Notes: generated by a model not told the origin, from the sequence alone. A DNA stretch of 64,000 nt from Xenorhabdus nematophila ATCC 19061 (GCF_000252955.1 NC_014228.1:1750005-1814004); one strand, 5' to 3'. Shown: positions 50,016 to 60,540, counted from the first letter of the stretch. Made by a program: numbers and translations.

Positions 50016-51041
50016 TCAACGACGATAGTCAATAAAAGGCCCATCCGCGACAGAACGCCGTTCAACGAGGCGTGGGTGGACTTCAATGGTTTGTGCATCT
50101 TCACGTTTATTGACGATCCTGTCCAATAACATTGAAAAGGCCATTTGTCCCAGACGTTCTTTAGGTTGGTGAATAGTGGTTAATGCGGGAGTAAAATAGC
50201 GGGCATTGCGAATATTGTCATAACCGATAATAGAAATGTCTTGTGGAACGCGTAGCCCCAACTCATCAGCAGCACTGATTGCGCCCATTGCCATAACATC
50301 CCCACCGCAAAAAACAGCAGTTGGGCGATGTTTTTGATTCAGGATCTTGTACATAGCTTGATAGCCGGATTCAGGTTCAAAGTCACCTTGTACAATCCAC
50401 TCATCCCGAATAGTAATATTGGCTTCTTTCAACGCCTTGAGAAATCCTTGATGACGCCCACCGCCAGTATTTCTTGCCAGAGGGCCAGGAATAGAAGCAA
50501 TATCTCGGTGACCACGCTCAATAAGATAACGGCCGGCTAAATAGCCACCGTGAAAGGCGTTGTCAATAATTGCATCGGTGAAATCACCCCGTGATTCACC
50601 CCAATCCATGACGACCATTGGAATATTGCGGTAATCTTCTAGCATACCTAAAAGTTGTTCAGGATATTCTGAACACATGACCAACAGACCATCTACGCGT
50701 TTTTGTGCCAACATAGCGAGGTAAGCTTTTTGCTTATCAAGATTGTTATGAGAATTGCATAAAATCAGAGTATAGCCTTTGCGATAACAACTATTTTCAA
50801 CAGACTCTATGATTTCAGCAAAATAGGGTGCTTCACTTGATGTGGCCAATAATCCGATGGATTTGGTGTGGTTAACTTTCAAGCTACGGGCAACGGCACT
50901 GGGAGAATAATTCAGTTCTTTAATAGCAGCCCAAACTGCAGCCTTTGTATCTTCGGCGACGAAACGGGTTTTATTGATAACATGGGATACGGTTGTGGTC
51001 GAAACACCAGCGCGTTTGGCCACATCTTTGATCGTTGCCAT
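50016..51041 (-). CDS. purR: Purine repressor PurR
   Basis: 341 residues, the E. coli length. LacI-family helix-turn-helix [20 protein letters not shown] (3-22), hinge helix PSAVARSLK, and a corepressor-binding periplasmic-binding-protein fold. With hypoxanthine or guanine it represses purine synthesis genes. An inverted repeat ttgccaac/gttggcaa at 51179-51215 upstream could be part of its control region. Confidence 0.97.
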   Translation of the reverse strand: MATIKDVAKRAGVSTTTVSHVINKTRFVAEDTKAAVWAAIKELNYSPSAVARSLKVNHTKSIGLLATSSEAPYFAEIIESVENSCYRKGYTLILCNSHNNLDKQKAYLAMLAQKRVDGLLVMCSEYPEQLLGMLEDYRNIPMVVMDWGESRGDFTDAIIDNAFHGGYLAGRYLIERGHRDIASIPGPLARNTGGGRHQGFLKALKEANITIRDEWIVQGDFEPESGYQAMYKILNQKHRPTAVFCGGDVMAMGAISAADELGLRVPQDISIIGYDNIRNARYFTPALTTIHQPKERLGQMAFSMLLDRIVNKREDAQTIEVHPRLVERRSVADGPFIDYRR

Positions 51042-51389
51042 GATAAAAAGGACTCCTGACCTTAATTGGTCTACATTTTATATACCTCAATCTTTCAAGC
51101 TGATGCTTTGGTTGATTGCATCTGCTTACCGATACACTTCAACTTGAAATCTATTGGATATAGATATTTGTTAATCGTTTGCCAACATATTTATATATAG
51201 AGTGATGGTTGGCAATAATTTAGCGATAAACCTCGGATTTTGTCTGATCTAGCTCAAAAGTGAAAGTAATAATCAATGTTATAAAGAGAATAGATTCAAG
51301 ATTACGGTATGGTTTTTAGGTAATACGGTAACTAATTATACAAGATTTATGGTGCAGGGTTGTTTTATTTTTCACATTGAGGATGTTCT
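51042..51389. other. purR upstream region
   Basis: No gene. It contains the ERIC-like element at 51080-51162 and the inverted repeat at 51179-51215. The promoters of purR (minus) and ynhF (plus) must lie here. Confidence 0.45.
51080..51162. repeat. Short ERIC-like element
   Basis: It starts tatacctcaatctttcaag and ends cttgaaatctattggatata. These imperfect terminal inverted repeats are those of ERIC/IRU elements (ends GTATACCC... and ...TTGAAGTAT...GGTATA). At about 83 bp it is shorter than the 127-bp ERIC consensus, so the centre is deleted. Confidence 0.65.
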
Positions 51390-51476
51390 ATGGATACTGA
51401 TCTGAAGATGGGATTATTGGCCGCCGGTAGTGCATTAATCATGATTGTTTTTCTAGGAAGCCTTTGTCTTATCTAA
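51390..51476 (+). CDS. ynhF: YnhF-like small membrane peptide, 28 residues
   Basis: MDTDLKMGLLAAGSALIMIV and eight more residues: a short polar start and one transmembrane helix. TTGAGG lies 8 bases before the ATG. E. coli YnhF is a 29-residue single-helix peptide beginning MSTDLK and encoded in the same purR-sodB interval. Its function is not established. Confidence 0.8.
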   Translation: MDTDLKMGLLAAGSALIMIVFLGSLCLI

Positions 51477-51514
51477 TCAGAATCAAGAATTGATGTGCGA
51501 CATATCTTAAACTT

Positions 51515-51568
51515 GAAGGGCGGGTTTCCAGCATTCATCATATAGTGAATACAAGGAAACTCGCCCTT
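51515..51568. terminator. Hairpin between ynhF and sodB
   Basis: Arms aagggcgggtttcc and ggaaactcgccctt (13 of 14 Watson-Crick, one G-U) are separated by about 25 bases. It lies between convergent genes and may end one or both transcripts. Confidence 0.55.
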
Positions 51569-51600
51569 GATATTATGATTTTGTGTGAGGATTGAACTGA

Positions 51601-52179
51601 TTAAGCCAGGTTTTCTTCAACAAATTTCCAGTTAACTAAAGCCCAAAAGTGCTCCAGGTATTGAGGACGTGCATTACGGTAATCGATGTAATACGCGTGT
51701 TCCCAGACGTCAACAGTCAGAACAGGTTTATCTTCGCCAGTCAGTGGAGTCGCTGCATTAGAGGTGTTGACGATAGCCAGATTGTCGTCAGTTTTTTTGA
51801 CCAACCATGTCCAACCTGAACCAAAGTTTTTCAGGGCAGCATCAGTAAACTGCTGTTTAAACTCAGCAAAAGAACCGAAAGCGCTGTTAATGGCGTCTGC
51901 TACTTTTCCGGTTGGTTCGCTGCCACCATTGGGTGACAGGCAGTGCCAGTAGAAAGTATGATTCCAGACCTGTGCTGCATTATTGAAGATGCCGCCTTCA
52001 GATGTTTTGATAATTTCTTCCAGAGATTTCCCTGCAAGTTCGGTATCTTTAACTAAATTGTTCAGATTGACAACGTAGGCATTGTGGTGTTTGCCGTAAT
52101 GATATTCCAGGGTTTCTGCAGAAATGTGTGGTTCCAAGGCATCTTTGGCATAAGGTAATGCTGGTAATTCAAAAGACAT
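51601..52179 (-). CDS. sodB: Superoxide dismutase [Fe]
   Basis: 192 residues. Metal ligands H27, H74, and Asp and His of DVWEHAYYIDY (about 157 and 161) are present. Gln in NAAQVWNHTFYW near 69 marks the iron type. It removes superoxide in the cytoplasm. The start region aaaaaggagtatgcaatg resembles the site where RyhB pairs in E. coli sodB mRNA, so iron-sparing control is plausible. Confidence 0.97.
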   Translation of the reverse strand: MSFELPALPYAKDALEPHISAETLEYHYGKHHNAYVVNLNNLVKDTELAGKSLEEIIKTSEGGIFNNAAQVWNHTFYWHCLSPNGGSEPTGKVADAINSAFGSFAEFKQQFTDAALKNFGSGWTWLVKKTDDNLAIVNTSNAATPLTGEDKPVLTVDVWEHAYYIDYRNARPQYLEHFWALVNWKFVEENLA

Positions 52180-52549
52180 TGCATACTCCTTTTTAATATC
52201 GGGTTTTTGGCTCTGAAATCATGACTTATTAGATACTCATCATGGTCAGAGCAAATTTAGACTTATTATCATGTTGCTATTTTGGTAATTATCTTAACAA
52301 TTTTTCAGCTAAATAACAGAGGAAAAGATGCTAGTCAGCGGAGAACTGGGGTAGAACTGAACTGTTATACAGGCTAAATACGTTCAATTAGGATGAAAAT
52401 ATCAAACTATAGAACGGTGACTTGTTTCAAATCATGGCAAAAAATTTGATGTAAAAAGTTCATGGTAGAAAAATCAGAGTATAAAGTGGTATTCTGAATC
52501 AATCTTTTCTGATGCTGAGAATAGCGCTTGCAGTTTTAAGGAAGCAAAA
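52180..52549. other. Divergent promoter region of sodB and grxD
   Basis: No gene seen. The sodB leader occupies the left end and the grxD promoter the right. It is AT-rich, without a repeat I recognise. Confidence 0.4.
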
Positions 52550-52930
52550 ATGACGACTACAAATATGAATACTAACACAGTTGCTGATACAACAACTCAC
52601 GAAATCATTGAAAAAATCAAACGCCAGATTAGCGAAAACCCAATTCTGTTGTACATGAAAGGCTCACCTAAATTGCCAAGCTGTGGTTTCTCTGCTCAGG
52701 CAGTTCAGGCGATATCTGCGTGTGGTGAGCGTTTTGCGTATGTAGATATCCTGCAGAATCCTGATATTCGCGCAGAGTTACCTAAATATGCACATTGGCC
52801 AACATTTCCTCAGCTTTGGGTTGATGGTGAACTGGTAGGTGGCTGTGACATTCTGGTTGAGATGTATCAACGTGGTGAATTACAAACGTTGATTAAAGAA
52901 ACTGCGGATAAATACCGTGAGCAGGAATAA
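52550..52930 (+). CDS. grxD: Monothiol glutaredoxin 4
   Basis: 126 residues. The monothiol motif CGFS (Cys 45) lies in KGSPKLPSCGFSAQA, and the glutathione-binding TFPQLWVDGELVGGCDI follows near 86-102. It carries [2Fe-2S] clusters with glutathione. The N-terminus is about 15 residues longer than in E. coli (MTTTNMNTNTVADTTTH), but no later Met exists and AAGGAAG precedes this ATG. Confidence 0.95.
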   Translation: MTTTNMNTNTVADTTTHEIIEKIKRQISENPILLYMKGSPKLPSCGFSAQAVQAISACGERFAYVDILQNPDIRAELPKYAHWPTFPQLWVDGELVGGCDILVEMYQRGELQTLIKETADKYREQE

Positions 52931-52965
52931 AGGTAAGCATTCATCAGAATGATGAGTGCAGGTTA

Positions 52966-53006
52966 AGCCCCATGTCCATGATAAGATATGGGGCTTGCTA
53001 TTTTTA
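52966..53006. terminator. Terminator between grxD and rnt
   Basis: An 8-bp stem (agccccat with atggggct) is followed on the plus strand by tgctattttt. It lies between convergent genes and overlaps the rnt stop by a few bases. Confidence 0.72.
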
Positions 53007-53663
53007 GGATGCGTCGCCAGCAGAATCGGCAGAAGCTAATGGCCAACCGCCAAGACGTTTCCAACGATTAACGAGTTCGCAGAAAAGTAAGGCTGTCCGG
53101 TCAGTATCGTAAAGCGCACTGTGCGCTTGATCGCTATCAAATGGTATTTCTGCTGTGATACAAGCCTTGGCAAGGATTGTTTGCCCAAGAACCAAGCCAC
53201 TCAGTGCTGCGGTATCAAAAGTTGCAAATGGATGGAAAGGGATGCGTTTCAAACCGGAACGCTCTGCGGCAGCCATAACAAAATTATGATCAAAACTGGC
53301 ATTATGGGCGACCATAATTGCACGATTGCAGTTAGTATCTTTCATACCTTTGCGGATCATTTTGAAAATAGCATGTAACGCAGTGTATTCACTTACTGCG
53401 CCTCGCAAAGGATTTGTGGGATCAATGCCAGTGAATGCCAGAGCAGCAGGATCAAGATTAGCGCCTTCAAAAGGATCAACATGGAAATGCAGCGTATCAG
53501 CAGGCATTAACCAACCGTTTTCATCCATTTTTAGCGTGATTGCAGCGATTTCAAGTAAAGCATCTGTACGTGCATTAAAACCAGCAGTTTCGACATCAAT
53601 GACTACGGGATAGTAACCACGAAATCGCCCACTTAGCATATTTTGATCATTTTTATTAGACAT
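53004..53663 (-). CDS. rnt: Ribonuclease T
   Basis: 219 residues, DEDDh exonuclease: [13 protein letters not shown] (Asp, Glu) near 20, HNASFDHNF near 120 and [11 protein letters not shown] near 180. It trims 3' ends of tRNA, 5S and 23S rRNA and acts as a homodimer. It lies 179 bases downstream of gloA, the E. coli order. Confidence 0.96.
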   Translation of the reverse strand: MSNKNDQNMLSGRFRGYYPVVIDVETAGFNARTDALLEIAAITLKMDENGWLMPADTLHFHVDPFEGANLDPAALAFTGIDPTNPLRGAVSEYTALHAIFKMIRKGMKDTNCNRAIMVAHNASFDHNFVMAAAERSGLKRIPFHPFATFDTAALSGLVLGQTILAKACITAEIPFDSDQAHSALYDTDRTALLFCELVNRWKRLGGWPLASADSAGDAS

Positions 53664-53766
53664 CTGATTTTCAGTTCTTAACTTCAGGATTTTGTTTGTA
53701 ACTCTGGAATAGTGGGTATTATGACAAAATTTGGAGTGTCTTGCAGAAATAATACTTACCCAGCCA

Positions 53767-53802
53767 AGAGAAAAAGGGCAATAAAATATGTCCTTTTTCT
53801 CT
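53767..53802. repeat. Inverted repeat between gloA and rnt
   Basis: agagaaaaagg and cctttttctct (11-bp arms) surround 14 bases and are followed on the plus strand by a T-rich stretch. It may be a 3' hairpin of gloA. Confidence 0.5.
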
Positions 53803-53842
53803 TTATTTTTTAGACTGTAAATTTACTGGGTATATTAGGTAG

Positions 53843-54250
53843 TTAATTTCCTAATGCACGACTGGCGCTTTCGTTTTCGATGAGTTCAATCTTATAGCCA
53901 TCAGGATCTTCAACAAAAGCAATGATGGTTGTTCCACCTTTGACAGGCCCAGCTTCGCGGGTCACATTTCCACCCGAAAGTTTGATGTGTTCGCAAGTTG
54001 CTGCGACATCATCAACACCTAAGGCTATATGCCCAAATGCGGTTCCCATTTCATAATTTTCGACATCCCAATTGTATGTCAGCTCAATGACAGCACCTTG
54101 ACTTTCATCGCTATAACCAACAAAAGCGAGGGAATACTTATACTCTGGATTTTCACTAGTACGAAGTAAACGCATGCCCATTACCTGAGTATAGAAATCA
54201 ATCGAGCGCTGCATGTTGCCAACACGGATCATAGTATGGAGTAAACGCAT
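53843..54250 (-). CDS. gloA: Lactoylglutathione lyase (glyoxalase I)
   Basis: 135 residues. The four metal ligands fall at H5, E56, H74 and E122, exactly as in the E. coli nickel enzyme. Two vicinal-oxygen-chelate repeats form the fold. It turns the methylglyoxal-glutathione hemithioacetal into S-lactoylglutathione. AAGAGGTAATC precedes the ATG. Confidence 0.97.
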   Translation of the reverse strand: MRLLHTMIRVGNMQRSIDFYTQVMGMRLLRTSENPEYKYSLAFVGYSDESQGAVIELTYNWDVENYEMGTAFGHIALGVDDVAATCEHIKLSGGNVTREAGPVKGGTTIIAFVEDPDGYKIELIENESASRALGN

Positions 54251-54564
54251 GATTACCTCTTGGTATTTATAGTTTTATTAAACAAACAGTCTTATCACGG
54301 GGCTTTGCTCACTAGCCCGCATACGCCTGATTAGACTATAACTTGTGTAGATAAAATAATTCAATTTGTCTTTTCATTTATTTATTTTAATAATGTTATT
54401 ATTTCTTTTTTAAATTGTAACAGTCTGGATCTGTACTGAGTCTATACCCCATAAATTTTCAATTTGCAGCGCAGCCAATAACGCTGCAATTTGAAAGATG
54501 GAGGATATAGATGATAGTTTCTTCATGGAGAACAGGTTGATAAATTTGGATGCAGGAGGATGAA
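54251..54564. other. Divergent gap between gloA and ydhL
   Basis: Promoter region for both genes. Its main content is the miniature ERIC-like element at 54442-54510. Confidence 0.45.
54442..54510. repeat. Miniature ERIC-like palindrome
   Basis: 69 bp from ctatacccc to ggatatag. The left end (tttcaatttgcagcg) and right end (cgctgcaatttgaaa) are near-perfect inverted repeats with only a few bases between, so this is an ERIC-type element reduced to its two ends. Confidence 0.7.
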
Positions 54565-54804
54565 ATGTCTGAACAATTAGAATTTTTTGTTATTCCGAAT
54601 CCTTGCCAAGGGATTTGTGAATCTGACTCCCGTGGTTTCTGCCGAGGATGTTATCGAAGCAGGGAAGAGCGATTTACCTGGATGAAGTTATCGGACAGTG
54701 AAAAAAGAAAAATATTGCGTTTATGTCATCAAAGATATCTGAGGATATTAAAAATAAAAGAAACAATAGAAGATATTATACCTAATCAACCTAAATTATT
54801 TTAA
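54565..54804 (+). CDS. ydhL: YdhL, DUF1289 family small protein
   Basis: 79 residues from ATG 54565, which follows GCAGGAGGATGA. The start is MSEQLEFF as in E. coli YdhL. Four Cys in PCQGICESDSRGFCRGCYRS (about 12-31) suggest a metal or Fe-S site. The C-terminus ends in PKLF. The function is unknown. An upstream ATG at 54550 overlaps the ribosome site. Confidence 0.9.
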   Translation: MSEQLEFFVIPNPCQGICESDSRGFCRGCYRSREERFTWMKLSDSEKRKILRLCHQRYLRILKIKETIEDIIPNQPKLF

Positions 54805-55482
54805 TTTTATGCTAAATAGATCAATAAATGATCTTTACATGAATAATAGTTTAGAATTTTTTTAAAAATAAGAAATATTACCGATAATAAATAATATAAT
54901 ATTTATATTATATTCCTATAATTTAACTTAAGTAGAGAAAAAATATTACTGTCATTGACTAATGAACTTCTTTCGATAAAAGTTTATTATTAAAGAATTA
55001 TTTATCGAACAACAAAAGAACAATTTATTTACTTTATTGTTTTTTAAGTAATTTTTTATAAAATCAGTGTTTTCTGTAAGAGAAAAATGATATTAATGTA
55101 AAAATATATAGATTAGTATTTGGATGACGGTTATTCTTATAGAACTTTAACCGAGCGGAAATGTATATATTTTGGGGGTTTGTATTTTTTTTATTGATAT
55201 TTAAATTTATAATAGTTTAGTTAGAAGATTATTTTATACAGTTTATATCGTTGGTGGATTAATGCGCGAGTTTATTCGGTGCACCGTGGAACTTAGTTTT
55301 TTAGGGCGACGAAAATGTCAACTTTGAGTAACAAACCAACGCGACACTCATTAGGTAATTAGCAAAATATCCGATTTTGCCAATGTAAGCATGATATAGG
55401 GTGCGTATCCATTATTCATATGAATAAACTGATTGGATAATTCATTGATGTTATATGAGTCTCTAATTATAAGGAGGGGTAA
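54805..55482. other. Long AT-rich regulatory region before slyA
   Basis: 678 bases without a supported frame on either strand. It is very AT-rich, with long A and T tracts in 54830-55250, a pattern typical of H-NS-bound DNA in front of SlyA/RovA-type regulators. The right end carries the slyA ribosome site (aaggaggggtaa). Confidence 0.5.
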
Positions 55483-55920
55483 TTGGAATTGACATTGGGA
55501 TCAGATCTGGCACGTTTAGTTCGTGTTTGGCGCGCTTTAATTGATCATCGTTTGAAACCGTTGAAATTAACTCAAACACATTGGGTTACTCTATACAATA
55601 TTAGTCAGCTGCCACCAGAGCAATCACAAATACAGCTCGCGAAAGCTATTGGTATTGAACAACCTTCTTTGGTGAGAACACTGGATCAATTAGAAGAAAA
55701 AAAACTGATTACACGTCATACATGTGCCAATGATCGACGCGCAAAAAGAATTAAATTAACTGGAGAATCTGAAACTTTTATCAGAGAAGTAGACAGTGTT
55801 ATTGATCTGACAAGGAAAGAGATCTTGGAGGGAATTACTCATAATGAGTTAATTCTGCTCGCTTCTGTAATAAAAAAAATTGAAAAAAATATTGGCCAAT
55901 TACATAAACAGGTAATATAA
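55483..55920 (+). CDS. slyA: MarR-family regulator SlyA (RovA-like)
   Basis: 145 residues from a TTG start. AAGGAGGGG ends 5 bases before it, and the conserved protein (M)[20 protein letters not shown] begins there. The winged helix covers about 28-105 with [20 protein letters not shown] as recognition region and [11 protein letters not shown] as wing. SlyA and RovA oppose H-NS and control surface and virulence genes. It is convergent with slyB, as in E. coli. Confidence 0.96.
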   Translation: MELTLGSDLARLVRVWRALIDHRLKPLKLTQTHWVTLYNISQLPPEQSQIQLAKAIGIEQPSLVRTLDQLEEKKLITRHTCANDRRAKRIKLTGESETFIREVDSVIDLTRKEILEGITHNELILLASVIKKIEKNIGQLHKQVI

Positions 55921-55927
55921 AATTAAT

Positions 55928-56046
55928 CTATATCTAACAGATTTCAAGTTGCAATGTGATGGTAAGGAAATAAATCATCAGCATAGATAACTATGCAGAT
56001 TATGTGAATAAATATGGCTAATAAAATCGCAATTTGAAAGATATGC
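55928..56046. repeat. ERIC-like element after slyA
   Basis: About 119 bp, from ctatatctaacagatttcaag to gcaatttgaaagatatg. Terminal inverted repeats of ERIC type, with an inner hairpin catagataactatg. Its length is near that of the 127-bp ERIC consensus. Confidence 0.7.
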
Positions 56047-56052
56047 AATAAT

Positions 56053-56088
56053 AAAATCGCGGTCTAGATATAATTCAGCCGCGATTTT
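56053..56088. terminator. Bidirectional terminator between slyA and slyB
   Basis: A perfect 10-bp stem (aaaatcgcgg with ccgcgatttt) has T-rich tails on both strands. It lies between convergent genes. Confidence 0.85.
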
Positions 56089-56112
56089 TAAGTTTTCCGT
56101 TATTTGCGTATT

Positions 56113-56586
56113 TCAGCGTGGTGATACTGTCAGAGAATTTCCGCTATTGGCAATTCTGACACGTTGACCTCGATTAAATACGACCTGATCCAATTTTTGT
56201 ACCACGATGATATTTTTTCCGCTATCTGTACGGATTTCTAGCTCAACACCTTTCGTTTGATCTATCGCTCCCTCAATTCTCTGACCAGCCATACCACCAG
56301 CAATCGCTCCTGCCGCTGTAGCAAGTCTTTGACCAGAACCACCGCCGACTGTATTACCTAATAATCCCCCCAAAACAGCACCGCCAATGAGGCCTAACAC
56401 GTTAGGATCACCGGCTTGATTGCCTTTGATAGTAACAGGGCGCACGGATAAAATAGTGCCATAGGTTACAGTTTGAGCTTGTTTGGCCTGATCCATGGAA
56501 TAAGTATCACTAGAAAGTGCTCCCATGTCTGCACAGCCAGACAATGTGGTTACTACAACTGCGCCAACCAGGAAACGTTTGAACAT
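56113..56586 (-). CDS. slyB: Outer-membrane lipoprotein SlyB
   Basis: 157 residues from ATG 56586; a longer frame has no signal peptide. The lipobox is TTLSGC near 18. A glycine-zipper region GLIGGAVLGGLLGNTVGGGS follows near 66-85, with AAGAIAGGMAGQRIEG after it. SlyB belongs to the PhoP-controlled envelope proteins and stabilises outer-membrane protein complexes. TTAGGAGTAATT precedes the ATG. Confidence 0.95.
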   Translation of the reverse strand: MFKRFLVGAVVVTTLSGCADMGALSSDTYSMDQAKQAQTVTYGTILSVRPVTIKGNQAGDPNVLGLIGGAVLGGLLGNTVGGGSGQRLATAAGAIAGGMAGQRIEGAIDQTKGVELEIRTDSGKNIIVVQKLDQVVFNRGQRVRIANSGNSLTVSPR

Positions 56587-56919
56587 AATTACTCCTAATT
56601 TTAATGCCCGATAGAGAAGCTTGATAATAAACTGAGAATCAAGCATCAGGCTACTATTGTTAGCAGAGAAATAATGAATCTGCTAGCCGTTAATGATTTC
56701 TCTCCACATAGATAATAAATGCCTTCAACGAACTCAGAAAGGAATAATTCCTGACCAAAAGTTTAGCATGTTTTGTGAAGGACTCTCCAAAACTCAGATT
56801 TTATCTCTGATATTAGACTGTAAAATATATAGTCCAAATAGGTATGTTTTATAGTTTACTTAAAATGAAATGTAATCCACTCGCTAAGTGTAATCCATTC
56901 TTTAAATAGGGGAATATTT
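56587..56919. other. Divergent promoter region of slyB and anmK
   Basis: No gene. It holds the promoters of slyB and anmK. A possible PhoP box for slyB was looked for; no convincing direct repeat was found by eye. Confidence 0.4.
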
Positions 56920-58029
56920 ATGAAGTCAGGGCGTTATATTGGTGTTATGTCTGGCACCAGCATGGATGGAGTAGATGTTATTCTGGCGGAAATGAGTGAT
57001 AAAGTTGTTACTCAACAAGAGAGTTATAGTCATCCTTTCCCGCAGGAATTGAAGCAAAAATTGCTTTCTATTTGTCAGGGGCAGCAGACAACGTTATCTA
57101 TGGTGGGAAGATTTGATTATGAGTTAGGGACTCTTTTTGCAGAAGCAGTACAGGGATTGTTGGATAAAGCGGGATTGACAGCAAGTGATATTACAGCCAT
57201 CGGCTGTCATGGGCAGACCGTGTGGCATGAGCCGGATGGTGAAAAACCTTTTACCATGCAAATTGGTGACAATAACCGCGTTGCAGCACTCACCAATATT
57301 ACAACAGTCGGGGATTTCAGACGACGCGATATGGCTTATGGTGGTCAAGGTGCGCCATTGGTACCAGCATTCCATATGGCGGTACTCGGGCATTCAACAG
57401 AAAGACGCATCATTCTGAATATTGGTGGGATTGCAAATATCTCCGCGCTTCTGCCCAATTCTGCGGTTAAAGGATATGATACCGGACCGGGCAATATGTT
57501 GATGGATGCCTGGGTATGGCGGCATAAACAATTACCTTATGATAAAGACTCATTATGGGCTAATGAAGGCACTGTCAATGAGCTTTTACTTCAGAAAATG
57601 CTTTCAGATCCTTATTTCGCACGCACTGCACCAAAAAGTACAGGGCGAGAATATTTTAATATGGCATGGTTGGAAAAACAGCTGGCTGATTTTCCTGAAG
57701 TTGCCCCGGTGGATGTTCAGACTACATTGTCTGAATTAACAGTTGTCAGTATTGCCCAGCAAGTCATGTTAAGCGGTGGGTGTGAACGCCTTCTGGTTTG
57801 TGGCGGTGGGGCGCATAATCCGCGTGTGATGAACCGATTATCAACTTTATTGCCAAATACTGAAGTTACAACAACAGATAAATATGGTTTGAGTGGTGAT
57901 GATATGGAAGCGTTGGCATTTGCCTGGCTGGCATTCCGAACTATGTCTGGATTATCGGGTAATTTGCCATCAGTGACAGGTGCGGACAGGGAAACAATTT
58001 TAGGCGCAATTTATCCTGTAGTTAGATAA
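56920..58029 (+). CDS. anmK: Anhydro-N-acetylmuramic acid kinase
   Basis: 369 residues, the E. coli length. ASKHA-fold kinase: [19 protein letters not shown] at the N-terminus binds phosphate, [11 protein letters not shown] near 168 and the [13 protein letters not shown] motif near 290 bind nucleotide. It turns 1,6-anhydroMurNAc, released by lytic transglycosylases such as EmtA, into MurNAc-6-phosphate for recycling. AGGGGAATATTT precedes the ATG. Confidence 0.96.
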   Translation: MKSGRYIGVMSGTSMDGVDVILAEMSDKVVTQQESYSHPFPQELKQKLLSICQGQQTTLSMVGRFDYELGTLFAEAVQGLLDKAGLTASDITAIGCHGQTVWHEPDGEKPFTMQIGDNNRVAALTNITTVGDFRRRDMAYGGQGAPLVPAFHMAVLGHSTERRIILNIGGIANISALLPNSAVKGYDTGPGNMLMDAWVWRHKQLPYDKDSLWANEGTVNELLLQKMLSDPYFARTAPKSTGREYFNMAWLEKQLADFPEVAPVDVQTTLSELTVVSIAQQVMLSGGCERLLVCGGGAHNPRVMNRLSTLLPNTEVTTTDKYGLSGDDMEALAFAWLAFRTMSGLSGNLPSVTGADRETILGAIYPVVR

Positions 58030-58103
58030 TAATGAGTGACTCAATAACAGTCACCTAGCAGATAACAATGATATGCTAATACTCATAAAATCGAGAGTTA
58101 AAC

Positions 58104-58757
58104 ATGCCAGAATATAATGAAATGACTATTGCGGAACTACGCCGCGAATATATACATGGCGGGTTAAGGCGAAAAGATCTTACTAAAGAGCCCATTGAGC
58201 TTTTCGAACTTTGGTTAAAGCAGGCTTGTGACGCGAAACTCAGTGATCCGACAGCCATGTGCATTGCTACAGTGGATGAGCAGGGGCAGCCCTATCAACG
58301 TATCGTTTTGTTAAAACATTTTGATGCCCGCAGTCTGGTTTTTTATACCAATCTTGGTAGTCGTAAGGCAAAACATCTGGCGCAAAATAACCGGATTAGC
58401 CTTCATTTTCCATGGCATCAATTGGAACGGCAGGTTAGTTTCCTCGGTAAAGCGGAACGATTATCTCCTACAGAAGTGATGAAATATTTCCATAGTCGTC
58501 CAAAAGATAGCCAGATTGCTGCTTGGGCTTCTCAGCAATCTTCCCGGGTCTCAGCCAGAGGCATTTTAGAAGGGAAATTCTTAGAGCTAAAACAAAAATT
58601 TCAGAATGGTGAAGTTCCTTTACCCAGTTTCTGGGGAGGGTTCAGAGTCGAATTTGATTCGGTGGAATTTTGGCAAGGTGGTGCTCATCGTCTTCATGAT
58701 CGTTTTCTGTATCAGCGCGAAGGTAATGGGTGGCATGTTGACCGTTTAGCACCTTAG
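58104..58757 (+). CDS. pdxH: Pyridoxine/pyridoxamine 5'-phosphate oxidase
   Basis: 217 residues. FMN split-barrel fold with [18 protein letters not shown] and the family signature [20 protein letters not shown] near the end. It makes pyridoxal 5'-phosphate. The gene order anmK-pdxH-tyrS-pdxY puts two vitamin B6 genes around tyrS, as in E. coli. Confidence 0.97.
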   Translation: MPEYNEMTIAELRREYIHGGLRRKDLTKEPIELFELWLKQACDAKLSDPTAMCIATVDEQGQPYQRIVLLKHFDARSLVFYTNLGSRKAKHLAQNNRISLHFPWHQLERQVSFLGKAERLSPTEVMKYFHSRPKDSQIAAWASQQSSRVSARGILEGKFLELKQKFQNGEVPLPSFWGGFRVEFDSVEFWQGGAHRLHDRFLYQREGNGWHVDRLAP

Positions 58758-58904
58758 CGCTATTCCCTACATCTGATAGTATCTGGCAACTTTCAAATTA
58801 CAGTCGGGAAAGCAGGGAGATGATAGGGATAATTACCATTTTTAATACTGGCACTTATATTACTGGCGTTTTATGCTATAGCGCATGATTTATAACGAGA
58901 TACT

Positions 58905-59091
58905 TATATATCCGATGGTTTTCAAGATGCAGCGAGACGGTAAGGGAACAAATTTTCCAGCTAAAGGCTGGTCTCCGCTGAAAGGCAGGAGCCTCTCATT
59001 AATCTTCAAGAGTGGAACATAGGTAACTATGTGACTGGAGAAACGTGAGCGTAGCCAACAAAGCTGCAACTTGAAAGGTGAAAGATATAGG
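58905..59091. repeat. Long ERIC-like element before tyrS
   Basis: About 187 bp. The ends are atatatccgatggttttcaag and gcaacttgaaag...gatatag, imperfect inverted repeats. The right part (gtgactggagaaacgtgagc followed by gtagccaacaaagctgcaac) follows the ERIC consensus closely. An extra block of about 60 bp with its own hairpins (ccagctaaaggctgg) sits in the left half. It lies 28 bases before the tyrS start, inside the pdxH-tyrS gap (58758-59119), which holds no gene. Confidence 0.75.
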
Positions 59092-59119
59092 TAAAGAATA
59101 CAAACCCATGGAGTCATTA

Positions 59120-60391
59120 ATGTCTAGCAATAACCTGATTAAACAACTGCAAGAGCGGGGCCTTGTTGCCCAGGTAACGGATGAAGAGGCGTTAGCTGAG
59201 AGACTGACGCAAGGTCCGGTTTCTCTCTATTGTGGCTTTGATCCTACCGCTGACAGCTTGCATTTGGGCCATCTGGTTCCCTTGCTGTGTTTAAAACGAT
59301 TCCAACTTGCTGGGCATAAGCCTATTGCGTTGGTCGGTGGTGCGACAGGTTTGATTGGCGATCCAAGCTTTAAGGCAACTGAACGCAAATTAAACACAGA
59401 AGAAACTGTTAAAGAATGGGTTGCGAAAATTCGTAAACAAGTTTCTCCGTTCCTGAGTTTTGATGGTGAAAATGGGGCGGAATTAGCCAACAACTATGAT
59501 TGGTTTGGTGAAATGGATGTGCTGGCTTTCCTGCGTGATATCGGTAAACACTTTTCTGTTAATCAGATGATCAATAAAGAAGCGGTAAAACAGCGTTTGA
59601 ACCGTGATGATGTTGGTATTTCATATACTGAATTTTCTTATAACTTATTACAGTCATACGATTTTGCAAACTTGAATGGAAAATATGGTGTTGAGTTGCA
59701 GATTGGTGGTTCAGATCAATGGGGCAACATCACTTCAGGTATTGATTTGACTCGCCGCTTACACCAAAAACAAGTATTCGGCATGACAGTACCACTGATC
59801 ACTAAATCTGATGGAACTAAATTCGGCAAGACGGAAGGTGGAGCGGTTTGGCTTGATCCGAAGAAAACCAGCCCATACAAATTCTACCAATTCTGGATTA
59901 ACACAGCAGATGCCGATGTTTATCGTTTCTTGAAATTCTTCACCTTCATGGACATTGAAGAAATCAATGTACTGGAAGAAGAAGATAAGAATAGTGGTAA
60001 AGCGCCTCGTGCCCAGTACGTATTGGCAGAGCAGGTTACGGGGTTGGTACATGGCGAAGAAGGTCTGGCTGCGGCAAAACGCATCACTGAGAGCTTGTTC
60101 TCTGGTGCTATTGCTGATTTGACCGAAGACGACTTTGCTCAATTGGCGCAAGATGGTATGCCTGCGATTGAACTTGAAAAAGATGCTGATTTGCAACAAG
60201 CACTAGTGATAGCTGAATTTGTTCCTTCCCGTGGGCAGGCGCGTACTATGATCAGTTCTAATGCAGTGTCCATTAATGGTGAAAAACAATCGGAACCGAT
60301 GCATGTGTTTACGGATGGTGATCGTTTGTTTGGACGTTATACTTTATTACGTCGTGGCAAAAAACATTATTGCCTTATCGACTGGAAATAA
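59120..60391 (+). CDS. tyrS: Tyrosyl-tRNA synthetase
   Basis: 423 residues from ATG 59120 (GGAG 6 bases upstream); the protein starts [20 protein letters not shown]. Class I synthetase: the HIGH motif appears as HLGH in [11 protein letters not shown] near 48, the KMSKS motif as KFGKT in [12 protein letters not shown] near 233, and a C-terminal S4 RNA-binding domain covers about 355-420. An upstream in-frame ATG at 59078 lies inside the ERIC element. Confidence 0.97.
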   Translation: MSSNNLIKQLQERGLVAQVTDEEALAERLTQGPVSLYCGFDPTADSLHLGHLVPLLCLKRFQLAGHKPIALVGGATGLIGDPSFKATERKLNTEETVKEWVAKIRKQVSPFLSFDGENGAELANNYDWFGEMDVLAFLRDIGKHFSVNQMINKEAVKQRLNRDDVGISYTEFSYNLLQSYDFANLNGKYGVELQIGGSDQWGNITSGIDLTRRLHQKQVFGMTVPLITKSDGTKFGKTEGGAVWLDPKKTSPYKFYQFWINTADADVYRFLKFFTFMDIEEINVLEEEDKNSGKAPRAQYVLAEQVTGLVHGEEGLAAAKRITESLFSGAIADLTEDDFAQLAQDGMPAIELEKDADLQQALVIAEFVPSRGQARTMISSNAVSINGEKQSEPMHVFTDGDRLFGRYTLLRRGKKHYCLIDWK

Positions 60392-60408
60392 TACATAAGA
60401 ATGTTATT

Positions 60409-60434
60409 AAAGGGCAACAGTCATGTTGCCCTTT
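60409..60434 (+). terminator. tyrS terminator
   Basis: A 10-bp perfect stem (aaagggcaac with gttgcccttt) with a 6-base loop; the T tail is short. The following gap to pdxY begins with gtatacccagcaaatttcgag (60449 on), which looks like one ERIC end without its partner. Confidence 0.7.
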
Positions 60435-60540
60435 GAGTATTTGGCGTATACCCAGCAAATTTCGAGATACCGCGGGAATTTGAAAATCGACAGATCTGGC
60501 AGCCATTCATGAATCTCAAAATAATAAACTAGGCCTTATC

